A DNA stretch of 64,000 nt from Echinococcus granulosus (taxonomy: Eukaryota > Platyhelminthes > Cestoda > Cyclophyllidea > Taeniidae), in the NCBI RefSeq assembly GCF_000524195.1, contig NW_020170440.1:42515-106514 (forward strand), read 5' to 3'. The position numbers and the translations under genes are program-made. Below the pieces are notes generated by a model, which was given only the letters and a program-made list of their open reading frames with translations, was not told the origin of the DNA and did not search any database. Position 1 is the first letter of the stretch. Each line of letters starts with the position of its first letter. This document shows, piece after piece, positions 48,503-61,160 of this stretch.

Positions 48503-48921
48503 ATGCCAATTTACCCATCAATCCAAGCAATAGCGAAGCGGTACCTTAACTAAGCGATTTTAAATGTGGAACTACGAATAAGAAAGAATGAAAACTGACC
48601 GGCAGCTACACCTGTAACGCCCTCCTGGATTAGGAGAACCCAATAATAAAGCGGAGGAACTATTAAAAGTCACGGGAGGCAAAACGCTAATGTGTGGAAC
48701 TAAGGAGAGGAAATCAAAAAAAGCTAATTTCGAAGCAATTAACGATACCTAGGTCCATCCACCGTCGCTTCTATCTCACCTTTGCTATCCCTTCACATGT
48801 TTCTTTGTCATGCGATTGTTTAGCGTTAAGAGGAGGTCCCCAAAGTTGATGTGGGAGATCTTGGTCCGTCCTCATTCGCCGTATTCCTCTCTCCAACTCA
48901 TATTTCCCCGTCCGATGCCTG
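48503..48921. other. Convergent gap between two unidentified genes
   Basis: This 419-bp stretch lies between the stop of the plus-strand gene (48502) and the stop of the minus-strand membrane protein (48922). Apart from the plus-strand poly(A) signal at 48645 I see nothing notable. The minus-strand frame at 48771-49079 overlaps the last membrane-protein exon in another frame. Confidence 0.45.
48645..48650 (+). terminator. Poly(A) signal AATAAA
   Basis: A canonical AATAAA lies 143 bases after the stop codon at 48502 of the unidentified plus-strand gene. It supports that stop as the real 3' end. Confidence 0.45.
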
Positions 48922-51900
48922 TCACCTTCCCTTGGCACTGAGCAATAACACGACATGGAGATCCACGAATCGGGAAAGTTGAGGTAGAGGCCGAAGTGGA
49001 TGTTTGCTTGTAGAGTCACATAATGTCTATTGAAAACCGATCTAGCACCTACCTCGAATCCTGTGATCGCTGTCACCATATGAAAAGAGGTTCTTCTTCT
49101 TTATTGGATCGATTTATTTGAAAGCAAGTTGTATCAATTTAAGTGATTATTTTGAAGATCAATAGAGGTAGAGTTAATGCCATTTCCTACAAAATGCGAT
49201 GAATCCAGAAAGTCAATTTGTCAGCCTTACGGTAGTGTTAGGAGCCCGGTAGAGTGTTAGGCAGTTAGCAAGTATCCAGGACAGGAACATAACTATGGAC
49301 AGAAAACCGCCCACAATTATGGCGATCACTCCATAGTCAAAAGTGGACCTAGAAAACAAAAATTGCGTTGTGTGGAATCTGCAGATGACGTAAAAAACGG
49401 GTAGTCATGAGTGAATGAGTGATGATGTAAATCGTTCATGTCAATGGCAACCGGGAGGTCATGGAAGCCGAATAACTACGTACCATAAACATCAACAGCA
49501 GATGATGGACATTAAAGCTCTCTCCTCATTTTTACCTCATCAACTGCTGACTGAATGGAATGAGCGCACAAAGGTGTCATCGGTTGTCCATCTCCTTAAA
49601 AGGTACAGTCATTAACCACCCCACTCACACATACCGTGCAAGTGCGAACGAGCCGCATTTTCGATTGAGCTCTCCTGCCCAACGGACGCTTGCGTGCAGT
49701 GATATCATTTACGCAGTAAGTCGATCAGTTGATGATTTTTTGGTCAGCAAATTTTGTAAGGCCTCCTAATTGGAAAGGATGCAAGAACTGATGCAATGCG
49801 AGGACTGACTCAACTCGATGTGAAATTATCTGATACTACCGCAAGTCAGGGGCGAAAGCGTTTCGAAACCAATGCCTCAATCCTCCACCGAAGTAACTTA
49901 GGTGGTACCTTTAAGAATCAATGGAGCTAAACCTTACTTTAAGCATATGAGAACCAAAAAAGGCCGTAAGGTCTACGATCTATCATCCCATTCGACTACT
50001 GCACAAGCCAATTACAAATTCTGCCTTTGCAGGATGTTTTTTCTTGACAAACAAATAAATTCAATCAACCACCTACCTCTCTTTCTAGCTCATTTTTATT
50101 TTCCAATTACATAGTGATTAGTATCACTTGGAGAAATGCGGAATGGTGGAACAAGGAGGATGGGTATGAAACAGTACCATCCGCTCTCGGTCCCTTCCTC
50201 TCTCCCAGCCTAAAATGTACGTTTTCTCAAGAGTCAGACTTACAACTAGTTTCGGCAGCATGAGGTTTCAGGCACCCTTGCAAGAGCAGGAAGAGGACTT
50301 GCTTTTGACAAGTCCACCCGTCCTGACTCTCACTGAAAAAAAGATTTTCTGGCAATCGTTTGAGAAGATTAATATCAGTCATATTTATCGTTTGGTCTTT
50401 AAAACGTGGACAGTGCCTAGGGGATAGGTGCTGTATCGTCCACCACACATACATCCCAGGCATTTTCCCTTGAGGACAAAACGCTATGTGCCTCCGAACT
50501 GTGGGATGGGTGGTGAGTACTTTGTTCCTTTACTTCAGGTTGCAATACAAAATCTATTTCTTATCGCCACCAGAGCTTAACCACTTTTTAACCGAATACT
50601 ACAAACCCGCTAGGTACATTTCTATTAAGCAAACTTCTCCCTTTAGGTTGGAGTGACAGGCCTTACTGATGAATACTCCAGGAAACAGACATTTTTTAGT
50701 ACCTTTTGGCAGCTATTTAACATTTTTCCCAAAAAAAAACAATGCAAACGTTTGGAAATTTGTGATCCTTTAGTTTCGCTATCTATCAATTCTGCTGTTA
50801 AATATCAGATATTTTGGCCATTTCTGAACGAATTCACTATAGTAGGTACTTAAAACACTTTGGCAGCGTGTCATCCAATAACCTATTCTCCGGCAAGATA
50901 GGTTCAATTGAATCGCCGATTTAGTCTCCAAAAGCAATTGGCAGGTTCATTTATACCATATTTTTTTTTCAGTAAAGGCACTTGACAAACTTGGAGAAAA
51001 TTGAAGACAAGGAAGGGTAAAATGCGACTGTAGGTGGTCTGCATAACTTAGGGAGGCCTGCAGCGGGCGTGTTCGCCTGTACACCTCGTAAGTGCCCTAG
51101 AAGGCATGGGTGTTGTTTTCAAAGATACATAGTTCAACCTTCATGACTTAAACGAAACAACAGAAGATTCTCTATTAGCGGGTTGGAACCGATACTGATC
51201 GATGGATAGTACTGAAATGACGGAAAACCAACAAGAGAACATGCTTGCCGAATACCAACTCCATCACCTGGTAAATGGCTCCAATTTTGGACAAGCGCTT
51301 CCATGACCAGCGACCGACACCTAAATAAACTCGCCCATTTTTGAGTAGTACAACTCGTAAAGAAAAGGAATTTTTGCGCACAATAAGGATGCTTGTCACC
51401 AAAGGGGAGCTCAGTGTGGGACGAAAGCCGTGTTAACCTTGGATATTAGTTTGATTACACTTCTATCTTGCGCAATGACCATTCAGCCATGTCTATGACC
51501 TCCTAGCCTTCCTGTACGTAAACAGCATTTCCTCCATATTGATATAGCTTTCTACGGCTAGAGGGGGTGGATATTATGTTAGACAAAACACGGCTTATAA
51601 GTACACGTGCTTGTTCATAAGAAAGACTGAAATCTCCCCCAAAAATCGTCTTTTTTCCGAACTAACAAACTGGCTCTGTGAACCGTTAAAAGCCTACGAA
51701 TTATGGGCAACGGTCTCTTACAAATGAAGTTACGTATCTATCCAAGGAAAAAAATCCAAAAACTAACCTTTTCTCAGACACTTAGGTTGATAAGCTACTA
51801 AAATGGAATAAAGGCATCAACCCACAGTAACTCCAAATTGTTATTAGGATCGGTAAAACTCTTTCCTTCGCTTCTGCTGTTAAATAAATCGAAGGCCATT

Positions 51901-54900
51901 AAAAGGATACCAACGAGGAGCATGCAGGGCCCACCAATTAGTAGAGCTTGGGAACAGATCTTCAGAGCCATTTGGCAAACCACAGTGCAACACACTCCCT
52001 CTCCACTTCCCAGTTTCGGTGGAGATCATAACCACGCCGCTGTTATTATGCTTTGAAGCAACCTGTACGAAAATGGCTTCATGAGGTTTACCTTTTGCGT
52101 TGAGTCAGTGACCTAGGCTTTCTGTACGTTTCATGGTGACATGTTTAGAGACAACCTACTCCGACGTGAATTTCATGAATCTACTCCATGAAGAGGAACG
52201 GCAGTGCTGCTAAATGTTACAGCAGGAATTTATCCGCTCTAATGGCTGAATCTACGGAGACCTATGACACAATTACTTGCAATGCGTTGCCACAAACTGA
52301 CAAGGACCACATCTCATACAAATTTAACCTAGATTTGTAGACAGGGAAATCGAGATGTTGCGCAACTACTACGTTAAAGACGAATGTTTGGGCAAAAAAA
52401 CGGCCTTTTCTTATAAAATGTGAGTAAAGATTTAACAAAATCCGCTTATACGCTACTATATTTAAAAGTACTATGAATTATTTGCAATAACTTCATATGC
52501 ATACTAAGGGACAAAACGGCTTTATTTCCTAGTCCTTCACTATGCCCAACTGCATTGACCTCATCCATTAGAATATGAAGAGAACTGCTCAATAATCACT
52601 ACTAAAAATCTATTAAAATAGTAAGGGAGTAGATCGCAACTGCTTGACGTGTCTGAGGTCGGTTACTAGGGTTTGACATCAATATTATGCAGCGATAATA
52701 ATTTTGATAGTCTGTTGGCTTTTGTCTACACCAATCAACTGTCCGATTTGCTAATGCCACCTTATGATTAATCACTTAAAGATCAGCGCTATGATTTGAT
52801 TGGTGCTTATTTCAATTAATTAAATTTCGAACCCTCGCTTTGATTTCGACTAAACCATTTTGCCATCTGGAGTATGCAATCCATGAAAGTGGTTTTTTGA
52901 AGCTAGTTGGACAGATCTAAGCTTGATGACTTAACGTTTAGACAAAAAAGGTAGAACGAGGGTTGAGAAGAGTCTGGCAAGTTGCGTCGAAAATATATTT
53001 ACTGGTCTAAAGGCATTCCTATACCATTGTGTCTTACTAAGGATTCCTCACCATCCAAATCCCTTATCTACCCTTCCGGTTCATTGACTTCTGCAAGGCT
53101 GTCACTCCTGACAGCTCCGTCGCGAAAGTAGATCCGCACGAAGCGACGGCCAGTTTTTTTTCTGCAGAAATGCAAATTAGGAGAACTGTAGCGCTGTTAA
53201 TATAGTCTATTCGCATAAGAGAAGCGTGGGATTTTTGATCAAAGTTAATACTGTCAAATCGAATTTTCTATCTACAAAATACTAGTCCCACCGACTAAAA
53301 TGGGGAAATTCGCTCCAGCTTAAAATGATATGAGATATCTTTTAGCTGGTGGGATCTAAAATAATGAAATACAATACGTTATACAGCCTAACGGGGCTAC
53401 TTTTATCAACGGGGCTCATGGCCATCCTAGAGCCAATGCATTCCACTGATGTCATTTTCCCGGACCTTCCATATACTTTTTAAACAATTCCATTCCAAAG
53501 ACTTTTTGAGGATATCTCTAGCTTTTCGGAACTATAAAATATTGATCAAAAAACCTTTTGCTTAAGAAGCTTTCGAATCCCGAGTTTCAAAACAAAGAAA
53601 GTCTTAACCCCTATAACCATATTACGTGAATTGTTGGTATCCGACTGCTTGAAATTCGAAATATAACTATGGTTTGAGCAATTTGAGCATTAAAAAAGCA
53701 CAAAAGCTCTCAAATCTATTTAAACCCGATATATCCATTCCCATACAAAAGTGATATGTTAGCTTTATGCGCAGACAAGCATTTGCTCCTAATAATCTTC
53801 CTAAAGTCTATTTATTTATGAAAATGGTTATCTTTAAAACTTGCACGCGTGTTAAAGTTAGTAATTTTCAAACACTAAGTAGTGCATAAAAGCAATTTAA
53901 TCTAAATGGAAGGATGAGGTTTTGTGGTCCATATTTTGTAAGTTTATTTAAATAATTACTCATTCGTCAATACGATACGATTTCACTTCTTCAAGGTAGA
54001 ATAAGGTATTTTATTTTAAATCCTTTGTTATAAACTGGATAGCTGCGGTTACAAAGCTTAGTTTATCTCAATGTTAATAAAAAAAGGACGCTTTATTCTT
54101 TGCTGCAGCCAAAAATAAGGGAACTTTTAAAGAAAATGCTAAAATGGCCTCATAAAATATCGTTGACACTTAAAGTAAGAAATTCTTTACTGCTCGCGAG
54201 CCAAGAACTTGTTAGCTTGCCACAAGTTACACTGACAATGGTCATTTGGTAGATTAGCCACAGCATCTGCCGTCTCAATTGAGCTATGCAAATCAGTCAG
54301 CCCTGCTGTGCCTCTTCTTTCTCCAGACGCCTCACGTTTTTTCCTTTTCTTTGCTTCACATGACTCCGTTGCCATTCCGCCAATGGCGACAGTTGTGCGG
54401 TGGAGTTCATAGACTTCATAAGGTCTTCCTTAATCTATCTTAATCAAAGTCTGCAATAAAGTTATCCCTAAGAAAGGCCAAAACAGGTACCCTTTCGGGA
54501 CTCTTCTCAATAACTGCGAGCGATTCGAGTCTGGCTAAAAGAAATTAATTTTCTATTACAAGTAACTAAAGAAAAGGGTATTCAGTGTTGTTTTGCCCAA
54601 TCACGTCTTCAAATTGGTAGTGCCCACTTGTTTTAGCAAGATCTGGTTGATAAAAGTTCATATTTTACTTGGAATTCGGACGCTAACCTCTTAATACCCC
54701 ACAAATAGAACTCTCTTTTTGCATTACCCTGAACGCAATCAGCAACAAAGATGTTGAATGAAGTAAGAAGGAAAATTGGTTCATGCTGTACACGTATGGT
54801 ACTACCTGACGCCCGAAGGAAATACCTGATTCCCTATTTCGTGTGGGGTTTCTAGTGGCTACATTAATATTTGGTCTCGTTTGATGCTCTGCTGATTGCT

Positions 54901-56094
54901 ATTCCCACATATAAGTTGATCGTTTGAATAACTTCTTGGCCGCTCCTCCAATAAAGCTTTATTGTGCGTTTATTGGTGCAAGGCTTTGTCGACAAGTCCC
55001 TTCACTAGATCAAATTACATAGACTTTCGGACAGGCATTCAAATGTTTTTAATCCGCTTTCCAATCGTAAAAAGTGCTCTTTTTTACGCATTAAAAAAGT
55101 TTAAAATTGCACCAACAAGTTTACTTCCCCTTTCTTTTCCCATTGGTTGAGCCAAGTAATGGCAACACTCAACTGAAAGTTTCTTGCTTACAGCCTCTTT
55201 CGTACACGCTTTTTGAGAAGAGCAAGTAAAATCGGAGTCCAAATCACATGCAGAAGCAGTACTTGTTAAATAATTAAACAGAAAACGGTGCCCTCTTTGA
55301 GCTACCCAATCCAATTATCAATGGTCCCTTACTCGCACTACTCAGTCGTTCTATGTCGTGAAACGGATTCTTGATTGGTTTATCAGTTCAGACAAACAAG
55401 CATTTTACTGAATTTCGCGCTTTCATTACCAAGTACACTTGTTAAGCAAAGGTCTGAATGTGCCATCTGCTGAAGTTCTTTTTGACCTCGCAAAGTGTTT
55501 TAAAAATCCAACGCATGGATTTGAATCTTGAACATTAATTATGGGAAGCAGAATAACGTCATTTGCAAAAAATAAAGTTCTTCGGTCCTGTTGGCCCATA
55601 AGAATAAATAAGCAAAATTTTATATATACTTTTCCAACGGAAACAATAAGTAGAAATCTAATTTTTGTTCATATCGGTTGGCCAATGAAATTTGTGTTAT
55701 TTTCACCTCCTTTCCAATGTGGAGATGCGGGGTAACTTAAGCAGACTGGCAGAGTGCAGGCGATTTCTACCCGTCCGCATCATAAAGCAGCCTACCAATG
55801 CAGCACTTTTTTTCGTGCTCTCTAATGTGCATATTTTCCTGCTTTTGACTTCGCCCTCAATCCATCAAATGTTGGTTGGATATTGGGTGGGTGCGATTAG
55901 CGATTCATTGACCCACGAATCAATCGAGTTAGACTCGATTCCAAAGCAGTAGATGTTCCCCATAAAGTATATTATTGAAAAATTCGCAAAAGTGCAGTAT
56001 TAATGTGATCGTTAAAACAAATGTTTAGTACTTACGTTCCATGCGAAGGGATTGCCGAGGCGGAAGCCATCAAACAAATGAATGTCGTGTACAT
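48922..56094 (-). CDS. Probable type I membrane protein with cysteine-rich ectodomain
   Basis: Exons on the minus strand: 56094-56036, 55261-55192, 52062-51935 (or to 51911), 50332-50244, possibly one near 49660-49700, 49348-49231 and 49026-48922. The first encodes MYTTFICLMASASAIPSHG, a typical secretion signal, and ends at a perfect GTAAGT. Its phase fits exon 2 (ACDLDSDFTCSSQKACTKEA), which fits exon 3, then exon 4 (ESQDGWTCQKQVLFLLLQGC). The junction between exon 4 and the membrane exon is unresolved; a small exon encoding ELNRKCGSFALA would link them only with a weak donor. The exon at 49348-49231 encodes one membrane helix, GVIAIIVGGFLSIVMFLSWI. A roughly 45-residue intracellular tail ends VVLLLSAKGR. 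The ectodomain has about nine cysteines and no domain I recognise. Topology (signal, Cys-rich exterior, one helix, short tail) points to a cell-surface or tegumental protein. Confidence 0.5.
54092..54097 (-). terminator. Poly(A) signal AATAAA for the nested small ORF
   Basis: TTTATT on the plus strand reads AATAAA on the minus strand, 90 bases after the stop of the ORF at 54187-54375. Confidence 0.35.
54187..54375 (-). CDS. Small intronless ORF, 62 residues, unidentified
   Basis: The frame starts with an ATG in a favourable context (GGCGGAATGG) and ends in TAA. The protein starts MATESCEAKKRKKREASGER, with a lysine/arginine patch that could be a nuclear signal. It continues through an acidic, alpha-prone middle to NDHCQCNLWQANKFLAREQ. 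A poly(A) signal follows 90 bases downstream. It lies wholly inside an intron of the membrane-protein gene on the same strand. It could be an independent small gene, a processed gene copy, or an alternative terminal exon. I recognise no family. Composition is more protein-like than chance frames of this length nearby. Confidence 0.35.
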   Translation of the reverse strand: MATESCEAKKRKKREASGERRGTAGLTDLHSSIETADAVANLPNDHCQCNLWQANKFLAREQ

Positions 56095-57224
56095 GTCAGG
56101 TAAGAGGAGGCTTTGAAGATTATCAATTTGTCAGTTGTTGCTCCTTTCTAGTACCCAATAAATGCTTGTAGAACGTTTTGTGGGTTGTTTAACTCTTAAA
56201 CACTATAACGGCTGACTCGTGATGCAAAGGACTATTCCAATCGCCCTCTCATTCCTGTTATCCATAAAAACAATCTGCTTGTTACCCACTTCATACCTCT
56301 GATGCAGGGATAACCCCAACTCCAGGAGTCTGTGCTTGCTTTGTGTATGTAGACTGGTTGGGCTGCAAACGCAGCTGATCACAATAAATGAATGCTTTGC
56401 TGAAGGCCGAAGAACAAACACAGTTTTGACCTACCTCTCCGGCAAGGTACAACTCATCTCCTGAAGGAGCCAGGACTAATTAAAAAAAGGTATGTCAGAA
56501 CCTCGAATCGTAGGCCAAAAAACTAGCCCTGGAGAAGGAGTTTAATCACCTTCGTCCTCTGCACTTCCCTCATTCACATAGACAAGAAGAGTACCTAGTA
56601 AATAATAGCGAGATAGAAGGGTAAATAATTCGAGTTAGTTTAGTTACCTTCTCGTGGAGGCAGGGCTCTTGTACCACAGTACAGATTCTTTCAAATAGTG
56701 AAGTTTTTGAAATATTCCACCGCTTTTTAATTACCTAACACCCTGGTAGTGGATTTTAGTTCCGTCCCGATTGCATTCCTTCCTGGATGCGGCTACTATC
56801 CGTTAAATTATCCCCTAACTGCCCTGGTAACAATGTTTCCTGCAAAATTTTTATTTATTTTTGTGCTTTCTGGTAGAATATAGTGATCCAGCTTATTTCA
56901 ATAGCACCCATTTGAGTGGTGCCCCCAAACAAGGCTCCACGGTATTTTAGGGTAATTAGGTGCTTCCCATGTGTAAAATCTACCTGGCAAAATAACCTTT
57001 TTGCCTAACAACACCATTATTTAAACTGTAACACAATGATTCTCGCATTCCATCAGCAGAAAAAGTAGCAGAATGAAAATGTCAGGCGATTAGCTCCCTT
57101 CAGGTGATTAACAGCCTTGGTGATACGTGTGCATGTGTGTGTGTGAGGAATACAAATGCGTGTCTTTTACAGTAGAGTTTGATCTTTGCTTTCGGTTCTG
57201 AGGTGGCACGCAATTTTCACTCTT
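56095..57224. other. Region upstream of the membrane-protein gene
   Basis: This likely contains the promoter and 5' UTR of the minus-strand membrane-protein gene starting at 56094. A short GT run (TGTGCATGTGTGTGTGTGAGG) lies near 57127-57148. No exon is recognised. Confidence 0.35.
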
Positions 57225-57720
57225 CTGCCTGTCAGTCTATCTATCTCTCTATCTATAAATTCATTCTGTATCCATCTATTCACGTGTCCATTTATTCACC
57301 TGTCCGATCGCCCCGGACCCATACATCTAGCCATTCATCCCGAATTTGCGTACCTCTACCAAATATTTCCACACATCTAGTCCAATCATCTTTACACCCG
57401 GATATATTTTGAATCCTTTCATTCACCTTCTAGAGAGGCTCCTAAATTAGTCTCTTTCCTCCATCTGTTCACCCTTTTCCATTTCTATCATAAGTCCTAT
57501 CTGCATTCAGCTAGGATAAATCAACTCATCCAAGGTTTATTCATCCACCCTGAAATAGTCGATCCACTCTACCATCCACCCCTTAATTCTAAGCCTATCA
57601 TCATTTACCTGAGACTCATCTACACATATTTCGATCTTTCCAGCCATCTCGAATCGCTTTTTGTCCTTCCAAGACCCGTACATCCATTCCAGACCCTTCC
57701 ATCCTATTTCCACATCTGTG
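57225..57720. repeat. CATC/CATT-rich interspersed block
   Basis: About 500 bases of diverged CTATCTATC, CATCCATC and CATTCATC words, pyrimidine-rich on the plus strand. The open frames here (57179-57412, 57537-57728) reflect this composition. Confidence 0.75.
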
Positions 57721-58019
57721 AGCTTCAAAAGATGTCATCTCCGTGGCGAGACAATACCCCTCGCTGAAACACGATACCGTCCTGTACTATAATGCCAGAA
57801 GCGGTGGCAACACCGAGATGCTAGATATTTAGTGGATTGCATTCCCTTCCCCTAGGACTGACAACATTCACATTCCCGATTGCCATTAATGCGATTGTTG
57901 CTTACAGTTTGTGTGCATTTGTAAGAAAAATGAGCCATGAAAATGTCTTCTTTATTCCAAAGTTTTTAAAATGGGTGATTACCACCAAATATAGGAAACT
58001 GCTATGGTTTGGTTATCGT

Positions 58020-58390
58020 GCCACGAACAGTCCCCCCATTCATTCATTATATCTGCATTCCCCCATTTTCACTCTCTCTGTTTTTTGCTCCAAACTTTAA
58101 TGTTTTGAATCTCCAAACCATCTTTTTACCCACTCACTCGCCTCTGTTCGGTCTGGTCTTTTTCATCTATCTCTCGAGCTCATCCATCCCTGAATCATGT
58201 GATAACTCATCTCGGCGTCCTTATACCCATTTTGGTTTCACCAAACCATGAAGCAATCCCCAAAAATCAGTGTAAATCTATCCATCTTGTTTCCATTTAC
58301 CCATCTTGTATCCATCTACCTCTACAAGACTTATCAATCCATTAAAAATAAATGTGTTTTCGGTCTATCTACCCATTTCTCTTAAACTTT
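58020..58390. repeat. CATC/CATT-rich interspersed block
   Basis: Words such as CCCATTCATTCATTATATC, CATCCATCCC and CCATTTACCCATCTTGTATC recur, including a near-duplicate TATCCATCTTGTTTCCATTTACCC / ATCTTGTATCCATCTACC at 58278-58322. It is non-coding. Confidence 0.65.
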
Positions 58391-58589
58391 TGCTAAGAAA
58401 GACGGAAAAGGAGACGAAAATGAAGTGCTCCTGAAGAATAGGAGGTGAGTTTATTCGTTGATTTGGGTGAGCAGTTGAAGGTAAAAGTAACTGGTGGATT
58501 CCAGATCAGATTTCATAATCGTTCTTTCATGAAATCCAGTTCACCCGATCCATCGGTCGTTCATGAATTCAGGGAATTTCATGCCATTT

Positions 58590-58700
58590 GTCTTGGATGT
58601 GCCCGCATCTAATCCCTTCAACTCCGCTCCGTCAATCCCGCATCCATTCATCCATCCATCTGTCCACCCATTCCGTATCCATCCATTTCATTGCCTTCCT
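58590..58700. repeat. CATCC-rich patch
   Basis: A short tract near 58638-58690 reads CATCCATTCATCCATCCATC followed by similar words, and is the least diverged of the CATC-type blocks. Confidence 0.7.
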
Positions 58701-59219
58701 CATGCCTGTGCCATTTTACCGGAAATCCTTGGCTCATTTTTCATCTCATAATGTCAAAGTATGTGTTGCCGTTTTAAGCCACAAAAAGGGCACATTTGAG
58801 TGAGTGAGTGCTTACCTTACTGCAATGTGATGCTTCCCACGTTCCATTTACAGAATGCAGATGCAATGCCATGTCCGACAGTAAGTGGCTTGGAGCACTT
58901 TCCCTCTTGGGATGCAATTTACGGTCTCAGATCAGCGTCTCCGAATATGGGAACGAATTGCGACGTAGAAACTTGTCTTTGTGCGACAAAGGTCTATAGG
59001 TGACGCTGTTCACTGAAGGTGAGTTTTCCTGCTAATCAATTGCTTTAGCGGTTGCAATTAAAGAGGACGATCAGCTCTATCATAATTTGACAAAGAAAAC
59101 GCTTTGAGTTAACATATTTTGTAAAAGGAATCAAACCGAGTGTTTAACAGTTGCAATCCCCGGAAAAGATCGTGTTGGGTCAGCTTCTAACAGGCAATAT
59201 CCAATACAGTAGCTTCTTG

Positions 59220-59480
59220 AATACATCCACTTATCCATCTCGACGTCGATCGCAGATTTATCCAATCCCATATCTTTCCAACCACTCGTCCAGCACTACC
59301 TATATCTAATACAAACCTATGATTGGTCCTTCCCTCTTTCCATACACTCATGTACTCAATCCAATTTACCTACACACCTACCCCTGCATCCATCCCTGAT
59401 CCAGCCGTTCGTCGATCCACTAATAACTTCAGCCACTCCAGTTTTAGGCATTGAATCCAGATCAATCCATCTAAGATATA
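59220..59480. repeat. CATC/CATT-rich interspersed block
   Basis: Diverged CCACTTATCCATCTCGACG-, CATCCATCCCTGATCC- and CGATCCACTAATAAC-like words continue the family of pyrimidine-rich blocks. It is non-coding. Confidence 0.6.
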
Positions 59481-59687
59481 CTTGCCCATTGGTTTCAAAG
59501 GATGCCTTTGAATTTAACAATCAAAGCCATCTCTTCAGAGGATGAGATCATCCTCCTCCAGTTCCAGCCAATTAGGCAGTGAAAACAGAAGAAGCTTTAG
59601 GCGAATGTGCGACATCTGGGAAGCTGCTGGCGATTAGCGGTACTTCCAGCCACAATTTGTAAGCCTGTTCAAAAGACTGTTTTACTT

Positions 59688-59967
59688 TTAGCCGAATTGC
59701 ACTACAACCGATGGCTTTTTTACCCAGTGCTCGATTTCTGCTTTTGGTAGAAAATGAGTGAAAACCTTGGCTATTTGGTAATCGCTAAATCTAATGAGCC
59801 TCTTTGTTGTGGTTTTAGAGGTCGAACGATTAGAAAGCACTCGAACAACTAAGTGGGCTTGAATGTGCTTGAATATTTGATCGAATGCATTTGATGAATG
59901 ATTGGATAAAGACTGACCACAAAAGTCAGCTTTAGTCTTCCTTCCATTTTCATATTCTTGTTGATTC
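59688..59967 (-). CDS. Possible terminal exon, unidentified
   Basis: An open segment begins after an acceptor (CACTTATAG) in phase 2 and runs 92 codons to a TAA at 59688. It includes NQQEYENGRKTKADFCGQSL and KRLIRFSDYQIAKVFTHFLP, which look protein-like, with charged and aromatic residues spread evenly. It could be the last exon of the minus-strand gene entering from the right edge. No linking exon was established and no family is recognised. It could also be chance. Confidence 0.22.
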
Positions 59968-60904
59968 CTATAAGTGCGTGTGTGTATGTGTATGAAGACC
60001 GTTAAAGACTGATTTTCTTTGGTGTCCACGTCAATTACAGGCAATAAAATCGTGCAGAGGCTGAAGTATGATTTGGAAATTATTAGAAAATCTTCTCAAA
60101 GACCATTATGGGTAATTTCGCAATTCTTCCAAAAAATTGCTTACATCTACGAAATTAATGTTGTTGAGATATCAAGCCAGCAATATCCTTAAATTGCGAA
60201 AGCTCGAAATTTTATCAGTTACCAATACTTCTCCGCGGTATATAATCAAATCTGTGGCTTTACTTTACAGATAAATTAGTCTGATGGACCACGTCCGCGA
60301 TCCTCCAGTTTTCCCTAATTCATATCTGACAACCTCTTAGCAGATGATAGGACATTTGATCCCTCATTGATTGCGTTACTAAATGGAACGTACTTTCAAA
60401 AGTGAATATTTTCACTATGGTGACGGGTGACTTTAAGCTTACCAATTTTAAATCCTGATCATGCCATTCTACCAATCAGAGAGGTAGAGATGAATACGTA
60501 CTGCTCATTTGTAACTCCGGTGCGGCAAATTAATGCAGAAGGTGTGACAATAAACAAATAACCTAGACGTCAGGTCTTATTTATGAATTCAGTCATCAGA
60601 TATTGTTATTGTAGTGATACAGAAGAGGTGATTCGTTACCCACGTTAAAGATAGTGTAAGGGTTGTAAAGTTGTCTAGTGAATGTCCGCCTACATACCGT
60701 TTTGGCTACCAGCTCCAGCACTTTCGGTCGTTGTTGCACAACTTCTCCCACTAAAAATTACTAAAACAACAATAATACACCGTCCATATAGTCAGCCTCT
60801 TGGGATACAGAGAGGAAGAAAGTTGCTGATGCATCGTTTTGAGAATCTTCGAGATTTCCCTTACAGTAGAAGCGTACATCGTGTGCATTTTCATGAAAGT
60901 TCTT

Positions 60905-61160
60905 TCAGAGATAGGACCTGACCGGGGAAGCATGGAATCTTAGGCTGTACGTTGATCCACATAGGGCATTTTCAAAGATGTTCCTCTTCTGCATCAGCCT
61001 TTGAAACTGCCTTTTTATCAAAATGAAACGAGTTGTGAGACAGACTTCATAGCTTAGTTTATCTCGTAGCTTCAGGGGGATATATCTGTCGCGCCCTTTC
61101 AATGCACTAAATGATGTTCGGCACAGGTCCCATTCCGTAGGGTTATTTGTATATTCGTGA
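60905..61160 (-). CDS. Possible coding segment, unidentified
   Basis: An 85-codon open frame ends at a TGA at 60905. It contains HEYTNNPTEWDLCRTSFSAL, GRDRYIPLKLRDKLSYEVCL and LIKRQFQRLMQKRNIFENAL, rich in basic and amphipathic stretches. No clear acceptor of the right phase precedes it. It lies between other candidate minus-strand exons and may belong to the same gene, or be a degraded reading frame from a mobile element. Confidence 0.22.

Larger units (their letters stand above)
52063..55191 (-). other. Intron 2 of the membrane-protein gene
   Basis: This 3.1-kb AT-rich intron contains the 62-codon ORF at 54187-54375 on the same strand, described separately. I see no other coding segment or obvious repeat. 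Confidence 0.4.

Noticed and set aside
50215..50514. Plus-strand frame ending KIFWQSFEKINISHIYRLVF and a small segment at 50458-50514
   Set aside because: The frame overlaps the minus-strand membrane-protein exon 50332-50244, which has matching phase and a perfect GTAAGT donor. The plus-strand pieces do not join to anything.
58800..59003. Short ORFs and a possible first exon MERGKHHIAV on the minus strand
   Set aside because: There is a donor-like GTAAGC but no downstream exon in phase could be found, and the two plus-strand frames overlap with no supporting motif.
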